Assembly: GCF_013359595.1 (NCBI RefSeq)
Contig: NZ_JABFMP010000011.1
Coordinates: 1-64,000 of the forward strand
Length of the DNA: 64,000 nt
Direction of reading: 5' to 3'
Source of the DNA: Pseudomonas sp. C1C7
Lineage (GTDB): Bacteria; Pseudomonadota; Gammaproteobacteria; Pseudomonadales; Pseudomonadaceae
Part shown: positions 45,170 through 53,340 of the stretch, piece after piece
Layout: every line of letters starts with the position of its first letter
Numbering within the stretch: position 1 is the stretch's first letter
Notes under the pieces: generated by a model
What the model saw: the letters and a program-made list of their open reading frames with translations, nothing else
Databases searched by the model: none
What the model was told of the DNA's origin: nothing
Position numbers and translations under genes: made by a program

Positions 45170-45181
45170 ATTTTCAGACAC

Positions 45182-45220
45182 ACAGAAAAGGCCGGTGACC
45201 TGTGTGAGGTTACCGGCCTT
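45182..45220 (-). terminator. Terminator of the isochorismatase gene
   Basis: Read on the - strand, AAGGCCGGTAACC pairs with GGTCACCGGCCTT around TCACACA, followed by TTTCTG. It lies 18 nt after the stop at 45238. Confidence 0.85.
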
Positions 45221-45237
45221 GAGCGTTTGCGGGTCGA

Positions 45238-45789
45238 TCAGCTGGCGGACAGGAACTCTTCGGTCGATATCACTTTGGCATAGGCAAAACCGAGAGCCGA
45301 CATGAACGCGGCATGCACATGCGCCGCCGGAACGGTCGTACCGTTGAATTCCAGGTCGCGGGAGGCACAGGCGTCGTGGATCACCGTGACGCTGTAGCCC
45401 AGATCATTGGCGGCACGGGTGATGCCGTCGATGCACATGTGGCTCATGCTGCCGGCCACCACCAGTTCCTTGATGCCTTGTTCGTCCAGGATCGACTTCA
45501 GTTCGGTTTCGCGGAACGAATTGACGAAGTGCTTGAGCACCACCGGCTCATTGTTCTGGTTGAGGACTTTGGGGTGCAGTTTTGCGCCTTCCGAGCCCGG
45601 AGTGAAGAATGGAGCGGCGTCGGAGGTGAATTCGTGGCGGATATGCACCACCGAATCGCCGGCTTCACGGAAGGACTTGAGCAGGCGTACGGCGTTGTCC
45701 GCGGCAGCATCGGCGCCGGCCAGCGGCCACTTGCCTTGTGGGAAGTAGTCGTTCTGGATATCAACTACGATGAGTGCTTGCTTGGCCAT
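45238..45789 (-). CDS. Isochorismatase-family cysteine hydrolase
   Basis: A 183-residue protein with the family catalytic triad: Asp in IVVDIQNDY, Lys in VLKHFVNSF and Cys in GSMSHMCIDGITRAA. The family cleaves amides or vinyl ethers (nicotinamidase and isochorismatase relatives); the substrate here cannot be named. The start at 45789 follows GAGGAAACAGTC. The gene is divergent, across 102 bp, from a GlxA-type regulator, which probably controls it. Confidence 0.92.
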   Translation of the reverse strand: MAKQALIVVDIQNDYFPQGKWPLAGADAAADNAVRLLKSFREAGDSVVHIRHEFTSDAAPFFTPGSEGAKLHPKVLNQNNEPVVLKHFVNSFRETELKSILDEQGIKELVVAGSMSHMCIDGITRAANDLGYSVTVIHDACASRDLEFNGTTVPAAHVHAAFMSALGFAYAKVISTEEFLSAS

Positions 45790-45891
45790 GACTGTTTCCT
45801 CGAAGTGCGGTTTGGGTGTGGAATGAAGTATTGGCGCTGGCGCTCCGATCGGGGATTGGCCGCACCGACAATAGACGGGGGAAAACTGACA

Positions 45892-46884
45892 ATGGATGCA
45901 CAAAGGGCAATCGTCGAACTGGGCGTGTTGATCTATCCCGGCGCGCAGATGGCGGCGGTGCATGGGTTGACCGACCTGTTCGGGGTGGCCAACCGGATTG
46001 CCGCCGAGCATCAGGCGGCGCAATTGCCGGTATTGCGCGTGAGTCACTGGCGGGTCGAGGGCGATCAGGCCCCGGCGCGGGTGTATGACAGCCATGGCGG
46101 TGCGGACGGTCCGCTGGTGGCGGTGTTGATTCCACCGTCGATTGCCGGCTTCAGCGAAGGCCAGGCGCCGCGCCTCCTGCTGGACTGGCTGCGGCAGCAG
46201 CATGCCAACGGCGCGACCCTGGGCGGGGTGTGCGTGGGTTCGCTGCTGTTGGCCGAAAGCGGTCTGCTCGACGGTCGCAGCGCCACGACCCACTGGACCT
46301 CGGCCAAATCCTTCGCTGAACGCTACCCGGCGATCAAGCTCAAGGCCGACACGCCCATCGTCGATGACGGCGACTTGATCACCACCGCCGGGCTGATGGC
46401 CTGGTCCGAACTGGGCCTGCGTTTGGTCGACCGTCTGTTGGGGCCGAGCATCGCCACCGGTACCGCGCGTTTTCTGGTGGTGGAACACAGCGACAGCGCC
46501 AGCGAGTGCGGCAGCAATTTCGCGCCGATCCTGAGCCATGGCGATGCTTCGATCCTCAAGGTGCAGCACTGGCTGCAGAGTACCGGCGCCACCGATGTGT
46601 CGCTGAGCGCAATGGCCGAGCGCGCGGGGCTGGAGGAGCGCACGTTTTTGAGGCGTTTTCGTGCGGCGACCGGACTCAAACCCACCGAATACTGCCAGCA
46701 CCTGCGGGTGGGCAAGGCGCGGGAGATGCTCGAGTTCACCAATGGAACTATTGATCACATTGCCTGGACTGTCGGGTATCAGGACCCGGGCGCGTTTCGT
46801 TCGACCTTCAAGAAAATCACCGGGCTGGCGCCGAGTGATTATCGGACGCGGTTTGGGGTGACGCCGGGGAATGCTCCCCGTTAG
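45892..46884 (+). CDS. GlxA-type transcriptional regulator (DJ-1/PfpI domain plus AraC HTH)
   Basis: A 330-residue protein with an N-terminal DJ-1/PfpI-like domain (about 5-190, elbow sequence GGVCVGSLLLAESGLL) used for sensing. Its C-terminal AraC/XylS double HTH (about 225-325) includes LSAMAERAGLEERTFLRRF and IDHIAWTVGYQDPGAFRSTF. The start at 45892 (MDAQRAIVELGVLIYPGAQM) was chosen by domain fit. A CGGGGA/TCCCCG hairpin lies at its very end. Confidence 0.93.
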   Translation: MDAQRAIVELGVLIYPGAQMAAVHGLTDLFGVANRIAAEHQAAQLPVLRVSHWRVEGDQAPARVYDSHGGADGPLVAVLIPPSIAGFSEGQAPRLLLDWLRQQHANGATLGGVCVGSLLLAESGLLDGRSATTHWTSAKSFAERYPAIKLKADTPIVDDGDLITTAGLMAWSELGLRLVDRLLGPSIATGTARFLVVEHSDSASECGSNFAPILSHGDASILKVQHWLQSTGATDVSLSAMAERAGLEERTFLRRFRAATGLKPTEYCQHLRVGKAREMLEFTNGTIDHIAWTVGYQDPGAFRSTFKKITGLAPSDYRTRFGVTPGNAPR

Positions 46885-47182
46885 CCGCCACACCACAAAT
46901 CCACCCGTGGGCTTGCTCGCGAAAGCGGTGAGTCAGTCGCCATAGAGGTCAACTCACACACCGCATTCGCGAGCAAGCCCGCTCCCGCATTGGATCTGTA
47001 CAAGGCATTGAATCGTGCAAAATGCCGGATGTGCGCGCGCCCTCGTGCAGAATCAAACAGGCCCCATGCCATCACCCATTCCCTATCCAGCTGATTTGAA
47101 AGGCTTTTGCGCACACCCCCGATTGGCCTGATCCCTGCACCCCTCTCGCTACATTCATCTAGCGCCGATTGAAGGGGGACGC
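46885..47182. other. Intergenic region with REP pair
   Basis: A 298-bp gap between two + strand genes. The left third holds the inverted REP pair described at 46907-46989. The remaining ~190 bp to the DUF3182 gene (which has GGGGGA upstream) show no tRNA, small ORF or clear promoter. Confidence 0.7.
46907..46989. repeat. Inverted REP pair (GGGCTTGCTCGCGAA type)
   Basis: GTGGGCTTGCTCGCGAAAGCGGTGAGT on the left is matched imperfectly in inverted orientation by ACTCACACACCGCATTCGCGAGCAAGCCCGC on the right. This is the standard REPIN layout of P. fluorescens genomes, which are mobilised in trans by RAYT transposases. Confidence 0.85.
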
Positions 47183-48292
47183 ATGACCCCACCCAACGCC
47201 AGAAAGCTGATGGTCGCCCATTCGGTGCGGCCCGATGCACCGCTGCATGAAGTGGAAACCAACCGCGCCCTGGCCAAGTGGCTGGCGCAGATTCTCGGGC
47301 TCAAGTTCGGCGGCAGCTTCGATCCGCAGCAGCATCGCGGCAAGGACCTGTACGTGCTGCCGACCCAGACCCTGGTGGGCGCGACCGCCGCGCGCGAGCT
47401 GGCGGTCAGAGGCCCGGAAGATCTGTGGGGCGGCTACGTCGAGCATGATTTCATCTGCACCAAAGCCATCACCCACGGCTTGCGCAGCCATCAGGCCCAT
47501 GCGCCGCCCGGCTGGGCACCGCTGTTTTCCGAGCGAGTGCGCAGCGTCGTGCTCGACGGCCTCAGCGTGTTCTCCCTGGAGGACGCTCGGCCAGCGGCGG
47601 AGCATCTGCTGTACACCGGCCCGATCCGCCTCAAGCCGATTCACGCTTGCGCCGGTCGCGGTCAGGAAGTGATCGAAAGCCTCGACCAGTTCGACGAGAT
47701 CCTCGCCCGCCCCGAAGCCAGAACCCTGTTCACCGAAGGCGTGGTGCTCGAGCAGGATCTGGACAAGGTGGTCACCCACAGCGTTGGCCAGAGTTTTTTT
47801 GGCGACAAGGTACTCAGCTACTGCGGTGACCAATACCTGACCGAGGATGCCGAGGGCGAAGAGGTCTACGGCGGCTCAAACCTGCTGGTAGTGCAGGGTG
47901 GCTACGATGAATTGTTGAAGCTGGACCTGCCTGACGACGTGCGCCTGGCCATCCAGCAGGCCCAGGTGTTCGACAGCGCGGCAGATGAAGCCTATCCGGG
48001 CTTCTACGCGTCTCGACGCAACTACGACATCGCCCAGGGCATCGACTGCAACGGCAAACAGCGCAGCGGCGTGCTCGAACAATCCTGGCGCATGGGCGGG
48101 GCCAGCAGCGCGGAAGTCGCGGCCTTGCAGAGCTTCGTCAACGACCCGCAGATGCGCGCGATCCGGGTGTCTTCCGTGGAGACCTATATCGATCAGCCGT
48201 TGCCGGCGCACGCCATCGAGGTGTATCGCGGGCCTGCGCAAAACAGTGAATTCCTCCTCAAGTATGTGACGGTCAAACCCTATGACGGCTAG
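47183..48292 (+). CDS. DUF3182 family protein, possibly ATP-grasp-like
   Basis: A 369-residue soluble protein resembling the DUF3182 family of Pseudomonas. Segments GPIRLKPIHACAGRGQEVIE, TEGVVLEQDLDKVVTHSVGQ and EEVYGGSNLLVVQGG are spaced like the ATP- and metal-binding stretches of an ATP-grasp fold, but this is by eye only. No signal peptide. The start follows GAAGGGGGAC. The end overlaps the next gene by 11 nt, so the two are co-translated. Confidence 0.75.
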   Translation: MTPPNARKLMVAHSVRPDAPLHEVETNRALAKWLAQILGLKFGGSFDPQQHRGKDLYVLPTQTLVGATAARELAVRGPEDLWGGYVEHDFICTKAITHGLRSHQAHAPPGWAPLFSERVRSVVLDGLSVFSLEDARPAAEHLLYTGPIRLKPIHACAGRGQEVIESLDQFDEILARPEARTLFTEGVVLEQDLDKVVTHSVGQSFFGDKVLSYCGDQYLTEDAEGEEVYGGSNLLVVQGGYDELLKLDLPDDVRLAIQQAQVFDSAADEAYPGFYASRRNYDIAQGIDCNGKQRSGVLEQSWRMGGASSAEVAALQSFVNDPQMRAIRVSSVETYIDQPLPAHAIEVYRGPAQNSEFLLKYVTVKPYDG

Positions 48293-49040
48293 AAGCGAAA
48301 GCATTCAAATCGACATTGATGATGAACAGATGAGCGGGACCTTTCTCAGTCCCAAATCGAAAGTCCCCGGCGTGCTGTTCGTGCACGGCTGGGGAGGGAG
48401 TCAGGAGCGGGACCTGGAGAGGGCCAAGGGCATTGCGGGTCTGGGGTGCGTGTGCCTGACCTTCGACCTGCGCGGCCATACCGGCGGCACCGGCATTCCG
48501 CTGACGCGGGTGACTCGCGAAGACAACCTGCGCGACCTGCTGGCGGCCTATGACCGTCTGCTGGCGCATCCGGCGCTCGATACTTCGGCGATTGCCGTGG
48601 TGGGCACCAGTTATGGCGGTTACCTGGCCTCGATCCTGACCTCATTGCGTCCGGTGCGCTGGCTGGCGCTGCGGGTGCCGGCGCTGTATCGCGACGATCA
48701 ATGGCACACGCCCAAGCGCGACCTGGACAAGCTCGACTTGCGCGATTATCGCAGCACCCTGGTGCGCGCCGACAGCAATCGGGCGCTGCATGCCTGTTCG
48801 CAATTCACCGGGGATGTGTTGCTGGTGCAGTCGGAAACCGATGACTACGTGCCTCATGCGACCATCATGAGTTACCGCGCAGCGTGTCAGCAGACACATT
48901 CGCTGACGCACCGGATCATTGATGGGGCTGACCATGCGCTGAGTGATCCGGTTTCGCAGCAGGCTTACACCTCGATCCTCGTGGACTGGATCACGGAAAT
49001 GGTGGTGGGGGAGCGGTTGAGTATTATTCAGTCCAGGTAA
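48282..49040 (+). CDS. Alpha/beta hydrolase
   Basis: A 252-residue hydrolase with oxyanion segment FVHGWGGS, nucleophile elbow VVGTSYGGYL (Ser of G-T-S-Y-G), acid Asp in QSETDDYVPH and His in IDGADHAL. The Y after Ser and the DUF3182 partner suggest an esterase, thioesterase or peptidase on a small substrate; none can be named. It overlaps the DUF3182 gene by 11 nt. Confidence 0.9.
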   Translation: MTARSESIQIDIDDEQMSGTFLSPKSKVPGVLFVHGWGGSQERDLERAKGIAGLGCVCLTFDLRGHTGGTGIPLTRVTREDNLRDLLAAYDRLLAHPALDTSAIAVVGTSYGGYLASILTSLRPVRWLALRVPALYRDDQWHTPKRDLDKLDLRDYRSTLVRADSNRALHACSQFTGDVLLVQSETDDYVPHATIMSYRAACQQTHSLTHRIIDGADHALSDPVSQQAYTSILVDWITEMVVGERLSIIQSR

Positions 49041-49052
49041 TGTGGTGTTTTT

Positions 49053-49162
49053 GCGGGCCTCTTCGCGGGCAAGCCTCGCTCCTACAGTGTCCGAGTCGTT
49101 CACGAAATTTGTGTCCACAGAAGACCCTTGTAGGAGCGAGGCTTGCCCGCGAAGAGGCCCGC
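49053..49162. repeat. Inverted REP pair, 34-bp perfect arms
   Basis: The arm at 49053-49086 (GCGGGCCTCTTCGCGGGCAA...) is repeated exactly as its reverse complement at 49129-49162, separated by 42 bp. It lies between convergent genes (hydrolase + and YbhN -) and could also act as a bidirectional terminator. It carries the GTAGGAGCGAGGCTTGC consensus of P. fluorescens REPs. Confidence 0.95.
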
Positions 49163-49176
49163 CCAGACACCACAAG

Positions 49177-50163
49177 TCACTTGGGCTTTTTGGCAATCCG
49201 CAACGACTTGGCCTTGGCCTCCACCACCAGATACATCACCAGCGTGATCAACAACGGCAGCAGAAAATAAATCGCCCGATAAGCCAACAACCCCGCCACC
49301 AGACTCCCCCGCGATACCTCGTGTTGCAGCAACGCCACGAACACCGCTTCCAGCACCCCGAGCCCCGCCGGGATGTGGGTGATGACCCCGGCGATGGCGC
49401 TGATCAGCAACACGCCCAGCACCAACGGGTAATCGAGTTTGCTCGGCAGCAGGGTGAAGATCACCGCCGCCATCAGTGACCAGTTCAGCGCCCCAAGGCC
49501 CAGTTGCAGGATCGCCATGCGCAACGACGGCAGGTTGATTTCCACGCCGCGAATCGCCCATTCGCGTCGCTTGGAAAACTGACACGCCGCCAGATACCCG
49601 GCACTGGCCAGCAGCAGCAAAACGCCGACGCCTTGCAGCGCATCGCTGCTCAGCTTCCAGCCCGGCGGCATGCGCACCAGCCCGCTGCTGAAGATCGCAC
49701 CGGCGATCAGCATGTAGCCGAACCAGTTGGTCGCCAGGCTCAGCCCGAGGATTTTCGCGATGTTGCTCTTGCTCACGCCGAGCCGCGAATAGAGTCGGTA
49801 GCGCATGGCGATGCCGCCAACCCAGGCGCTCAGGTTGAGGTTGAAGGCATAGCTGATGATCCCCACCGGCAGGATCTGTTTCCACGTCAGGTCCTGGCGG
49901 ATGTAGGTGCGGCCGATCAGGTCGAAACAGGCATAGACCAGAAAACTGGTCAGGGTCAGCCCGGCGGCGATGAGCAGCGTACGCATCTTGAATTCGGTCA
50001 GCGTGTGCAGCACTTCCGCCCATTCGATGCGCGAGGCGAACATTGTCAGCAGCACGATCAGCGCCAGGAAAAACAGCATTGTCAGCGGTCGTTTCCAGCG
50101 GCTTAAACGTGACTTGGCCGGGTGTTCGGCGTGGGCTGTCGCCTGGGCGTCACTTCGGCTCAT
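49177..50163 (-). CDS. YbhN-type membrane protein (lysylphosphatidylglycerol synthase TM-region family)
   Basis: A 328-residue inner-membrane protein with about eight hydrophobic helices. Its SYAFNLNLSAWVGGIAMRYRLY and ITHIPAGLGVLEAVFVALL segments are typical of the MprF-like flippase domain, without the synthase domain. It probably moves or senses phospholipids. It is last in a four-gene operon and overlaps clsB by 14 nt, matching E. coli ybhPON order. Confidence 0.9.
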   Translation of the reverse strand: MSRSDAQATAHAEHPAKSRLSRWKRPLTMLFFLALIVLLTMFASRIEWAEVLHTLTEFKMRTLLIAAGLTLTSFLVYACFDLIGRTYIRQDLTWKQILPVGIISYAFNLNLSAWVGGIAMRYRLYSRLGVSKSNIAKILGLSLATNWFGYMLIAGAIFSSGLVRMPPGWKLSSDALQGVGVLLLLASAGYLAACQFSKRREWAIRGVEINLPSLRMAILQLGLGALNWSLMAAVIFTLLPSKLDYPLVLGVLLISAIAGVITHIPAGLGVLEAVFVALLQHEVSRGSLVAGLLAYRAIYFLLPLLITLVMYLVVEAKAKSLRIAKKPK

Positions 50164-51442
50164 GCTGATCGCTCCCGGTCGGTGAGGTGTAAGTTTTCAG
50201 GCGCGGTTTATGCGCCGGCAACCAACCGGCCATTGCCGGGAAATGGCGCAGGAAGTGGAACACCAGAAAGCCCACCGTCATGTGCCAGATTCGTCCGCGC
50301 GGCGCGGTGTCGACGGACATGAGCTTGCAGTGGTTTTCGCTGAGCTCTTCCAGCCGCTCGAACAGGTCGCGGTTGAAGGCGCGATCGCGGATCAGCACGT
50401 TGGCTTCCAGGTTCATCGACAGGCTCAACGGGTCGAGGTTGCTGGAACCCACGGTGCTCCAGTCTTCGTCCACCAGCGCGACCTTGCCGTGCAGTGGGCG
50501 GTCGCAGTACTCGTAGATCTTCACCCCGGACCTGAGCAGGTAATCGTAGGTCATGCGCGCGGCGAGCTTGGCCACCAGCATGTCGGGCTGGCCTTGCAGA
50601 ATCAGGCGCACATCGACGCCACGGCGGGAGGCGTTGCGGATCTCGCGCAGCAGTCGGTAGCCGGGGAAAAAGTAGGCGTTGGCGATCACCACGCGGCGTT
50701 GGGCGGTGCGCAGGACCTGGCGGTAAATCTCCTCGATGTCGGTCGAGTGCTCGGCGTTGTCGCGGTACACCAGGCGAACCTGTCCGTCACAGTCATTGAT
50801 GACCAGTTCCGAGCGACGCTGCCGGCGCCGTTGCCACCAGTATTTGGCCCGTGCGGGACGGCCGCATTGCAGCAGGGCGAAGTGGTGAATGTCGGCCACT
50901 GCCGGGCCCTGGACTTCCACCGAATAGTCCTGCTTGGCTTCGGGGCCGAAGTCGGCCAGATGGTCGCCGGAAAAGTTGATCCCGCCGATGAAGGCGACGG
51001 TCCCGTCCACCACCACGATCTTGCGATGCAGGCGGCGGAACCAGTTGGTGCGAATGCCCAAACGCTTGGGGGCCGGGTCGAACATCTGAAGATGCACGCC
51101 CGCGCCGCTTAGGGCAGTGAGATAACCCGTGCTCAGTTCTCCGCAACCGAAGCCGTCGAAGCTGGCGGTGACCCGCACCCCGCGCTGCGCCGCTTCGATG
51201 AGCACGGTCTTGAGTTCTTCGCCGACCTTGTCTTCGAAGACGATGAAGGTTTCCAGCAGGATCTCGGTCTTTGCCTGGCGCATCGCCTCGAACACCCTGG
51301 GAAAATAGGCTTCGCCGTTTTCCAGCAATTCGACGCGGTTGTTGCCTTGCCAGCGGTACTCGACATCCACCGCTGCCGGCTCGTTCGACGGCGGTGAGGT
51401 GATCGTTTCCACGGCGGTTTTTTCCATGGGCGAAGTGCTCAT
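50150..51442 (-). CDS. clsB: Cardiolipin synthase B (phospholipase D family)
   Basis: A 430-residue protein with two HKD motifs: HRKIVVVD ([13 protein letters not shown]) and HGKVALVD ([12 protein letters not shown]). These are the catalytic pairs of PLD-type cardiolipin synthases. There is no N-terminal membrane anchor, as in E. coli ClsB. The start at 51442 ([14 protein letters not shown]) overlaps the EEP gene stop by 4 nt; the longer open frame upstream is the shadow of that gene. Confidence 0.94.
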   Translation of the reverse strand: MSTSPMEKTAVETITSPPSNEPAAVDVEYRWQGNNRVELLENGEAYFPRVFEAMRQAKTEILLETFIVFEDKVGEELKTVLIEAAQRGVRVTASFDGFGCGELSTGYLTALSGAGVHLQMFDPAPKRLGIRTNWFRRLHRKIVVVDGTVAFIGGINFSGDHLADFGPEAKQDYSVEVQGPAVADIHHFALLQCGRPARAKYWWQRRRQRRSELVINDCDGQVRLVYRDNAEHSTDIEEIYRQVLRTAQRRVVIANAYFFPGYRLLREIRNASRRGVDVRLILQGQPDMLVAKLAARMTYDYLLRSGVKIYEYCDRPLHGKVALVDEDWSTVGSSNLDPLSLSMNLEANVLIRDRAFNRDLFERLEELSENHCKLMSVDTAPRGRIWHMTVGFLVFHFLRHFPAMAGWLPAHKPRLKTYTSPTGSDQHEPK

Positions 51443-52236
51443 AGTTCGATCTCCACCGACAGGGGGGCGTGGTCCGAAAGGTGTGACCAGGGACGTGTCG
51501 TCAGCACCTGTGCCAGGGTGGCCTTGAGGTGGCGCACGTAGATGCGGTCCAGGCGCAGCACCGGCAAGCGGGCGGGAAAGCTGCGGGCCGGTTTGCCGTG
51601 CTGCTCGGCGAATACTTCGCGCAAACCGTGGGGCGTGAGCAGGGCATCGGCGCGCTGGCGCCAATCGTTGAAATCCCCGGCGACGATCACCGGCGCATCG
51701 TCCGGCAGCTCCTGAAGCCGTCGTGCGAGCAATTTGAGTTGGGCGTTGCGATGGCTTTCCCGCAGGCCCAGATGAACGCAGATCGCGTGCAGCTCGGGGC
51801 CGTCGCCGGGCAGGCGCAGCACGCAATGCAGCAGGCCGCGATTTTCGTGGCCGCTGATGGATACATCGAGGTTCTCGTGACGCACGATCTGGAATTTCGA
51901 CAGCAGCGCATTGCCGTGATCGCCCGCTGGATACACCGCATTGCGCCCATAGGCGAACTGCGGCCACAGGGTGTCGGCGAGGAACTCATATTGCGGAATC
52001 GAGGGCCAGTTGTCGTAGCGCTTGGGGTGCTGTTCGTGGGTGCCGTGGACTTCCTGCAAGAACACCACATCGGCCGAGACACTGCGCACGGCTTCGCGCA
52101 GTTCAGGCAGGATGAAACGTCGGTTCAGTGCGGTGAAACCCTTGTGGGTGTTGACCGTCAGCACCGTGAAACGATGCACCGTGGTCTCGATGGCGGCCTG
52201 CTCGTCGGTGACGCCGACCGGTTCGGGAATCGTCAT
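51439..52236 (-). CDS. Endonuclease/exonuclease/phosphatase family protein (YbhP type)
   Basis: A 265-residue metal-dependent EEP-fold protein with [21 protein letters not shown] (metal Glu), [24 protein letters not shown] (catalytic Asp/Asn) and [10 protein letters not shown] (catalytic His). The substrate may be a phospholipid head group or nucleic acid. It overlaps both neighbours by 4 nt, so its product is tightly coupled to ClsB. Confidence 0.92.
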   Translation of the reverse strand: MTIPEPVGVTDEQAAIETTVHRFTVLTVNTHKGFTALNRRFILPELREAVRSVSADVVFLQEVHGTHEQHPKRYDNWPSIPQYEFLADTLWPQFAYGRNAVYPAGDHGNALLSKFQIVRHENLDVSISGHENRGLLHCVLRLPGDGPELHAICVHLGLRESHRNAQLKLLARRLQELPDDAPVIVAGDFNDWRQRADALLTPHGLREVFAEQHGKPARSFPARLPVLRLDRIYVRHLKATLAQVLTTRPWSHLSDHAPLSVEIEL

Positions 52237-53159
52237 GGCAGCGCTCCTTCGGCAACGGGCTCACCGGGGGCGGTGGCCAGGTGTTGGTCGAGGTCTAAAT
52301 GCTCCAGCAGACGACGGGCATCGAAGGGCGCGCGGACCTTGATGTCGTTATCGAAATAGCAAAACACTTCACGGGATTTGCGCACCCTGGGTTTCTCCCG
52401 GGGCGCGATCAACTGCGGGTCACTGGGTTGCCGGCCGTTGTGCCAGGCTTCGATCCTTTCGCCCCAGCGTTTCAAGGCCTGCGGTGTGTAACCGCTGGCG
52501 TACAGCTCTTCGGCACCGTGCAGGCGCAGGTAGACGAAGTCGCTGGTGATGTCTTCGCGATAGGGCCATCTGCCGGCGGTGTCGGCAATCACCAGGGCGG
52601 TGTTGTAGCGCTTGAGCAGACGGACGAAGGCGGGGTCGATGAAGCTGTCGTTGCGGATTTCCACGGCGTGGCGCACCGGCTTCTTTTTGTAGGCCTTCTG
52701 GCTCGCGTGGCCGTTCAGATGTAAGTCGTGCTGCCGGGCCAGGGCGGCGGCCTGTTCGGTGTTGTGGGGCAATTGTTCGAGAAAGCTTTCGAACAGTTCG
52801 GCATCGAATTTGAAGTTGGGCGGAAACTGCCAGAGGATCGGGCCGAGTTTTTCCCGCAGTTCCAGTAACCCGGAAGCGAAGAAATTCGCCAGGGGTTTCT
52901 GGATGTCCCGCAGACGCTTGATGTGGGTGATGAACCGCGGTGCCTTGACGCTGAACACGAAGTGCAGGGGCGTATCGGCGTACCACTGGGCGTAGCGTTC
53001 AGGCCGTTGCAGGGCGTAAAACGATCCATTGATTTCGATGCTGTTGACGGCCCGCGACGCGAATTGCAGTTCGCGTTTCTGCGGCAACCCCTTTGGGTAG
53101 AAATCCCCCCGCCAGGGCGTGTAGCGCCAACCTGAAATACCGATATGAATCGCCGCCAT
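52233..53159 (-). CDS. DUF72 family protein (YecE type)
   Basis: A 308-residue TIM-barrel-like protein, starting [18 protein letters not shown] and containing [26 protein letters not shown] and DFVYLRLHG, the DUF72 signatures. Function unknown. The start at 53159 follows GGGAGGCGAC. It is first in the DUF72-EEP-ClsB-YbhN operon and overlaps the EEP gene by 4 nt, so it may belong to the lipid pathway. Confidence 0.92.
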   Translation of the reverse strand: MAAIHIGISGWRYTPWRGDFYPKGLPQKRELQFASRAVNSIEINGSFYALQRPERYAQWYADTPLHFVFSVKAPRFITHIKRLRDIQKPLANFFASGLLELREKLGPILWQFPPNFKFDAELFESFLEQLPHNTEQAAALARQHDLHLNGHASQKAYKKKPVRHAVEIRNDSFIDPAFVRLLKRYNTALVIADTAGRWPYREDITSDFVYLRLHGAEELYASGYTPQALKRWGERIEAWHNGRQPSDPQLIAPREKPRVRKSREVFCYFDNDIKVRAPFDARRLLEHLDLDQHLATAPGEPVAEGALP

Positions 53160-53190
53160 GTCGCCTCCCGTCCGAGTGCCCCATTTCTTT

Positions 53191-53218
53191 GCTGACTGTG
53201 GGGTGGCGGGGAAAGTTT
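53191..53218 (-). promoter_or_regulatory. Possible AlgU (RpoE-type) promoter of the DUF72-clsB operon
   Basis: On the - strand AAACTT (53218-53213), a 17-bp spacer and TCAGC (53195-53191) resemble the AlgU consensus GAACTT-N16/17-TCTGA with mismatches. The expected start near 53185 would leave a leader of about 25 nt to the ATG at 53159. The match is weak. Confidence 0.3.
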
Positions 53219-53255
53219 CGGTGGGACTACGGACGGCAGTGCAACACATAACAAC

Positions 53256-53332
53256 GTAGGAGCTGCCGCAGGCTGCGATCTTTTGATTTTGTTTTTCAAG
53301 ATCAAAAGATCGCAGCCTGCGCCAGCTCCTAC
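53256..53332. repeat. Inverted REP pair (GTAGGAGCTGCCGCAGGCTGCGATC type)
   Basis: The 32-nt arms 53256-53287 and 53301-53332 are inverted copies with one mismatch (CTGCCGCAG against CTGGCGCAG) around a short AT-rich spacer. This is the second REP family of the window and lies between two - strand genes. Confidence 0.9.
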
Positions 53333-53340
53333 AGGGAGGA

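Noticed and set aside
45838..46896. Upstream extension of the isochorismatase gene
   Set aside because: It runs antisense through the AraC-type regulator; MAKQALIVVDIQND at 45789 is the family N terminus.
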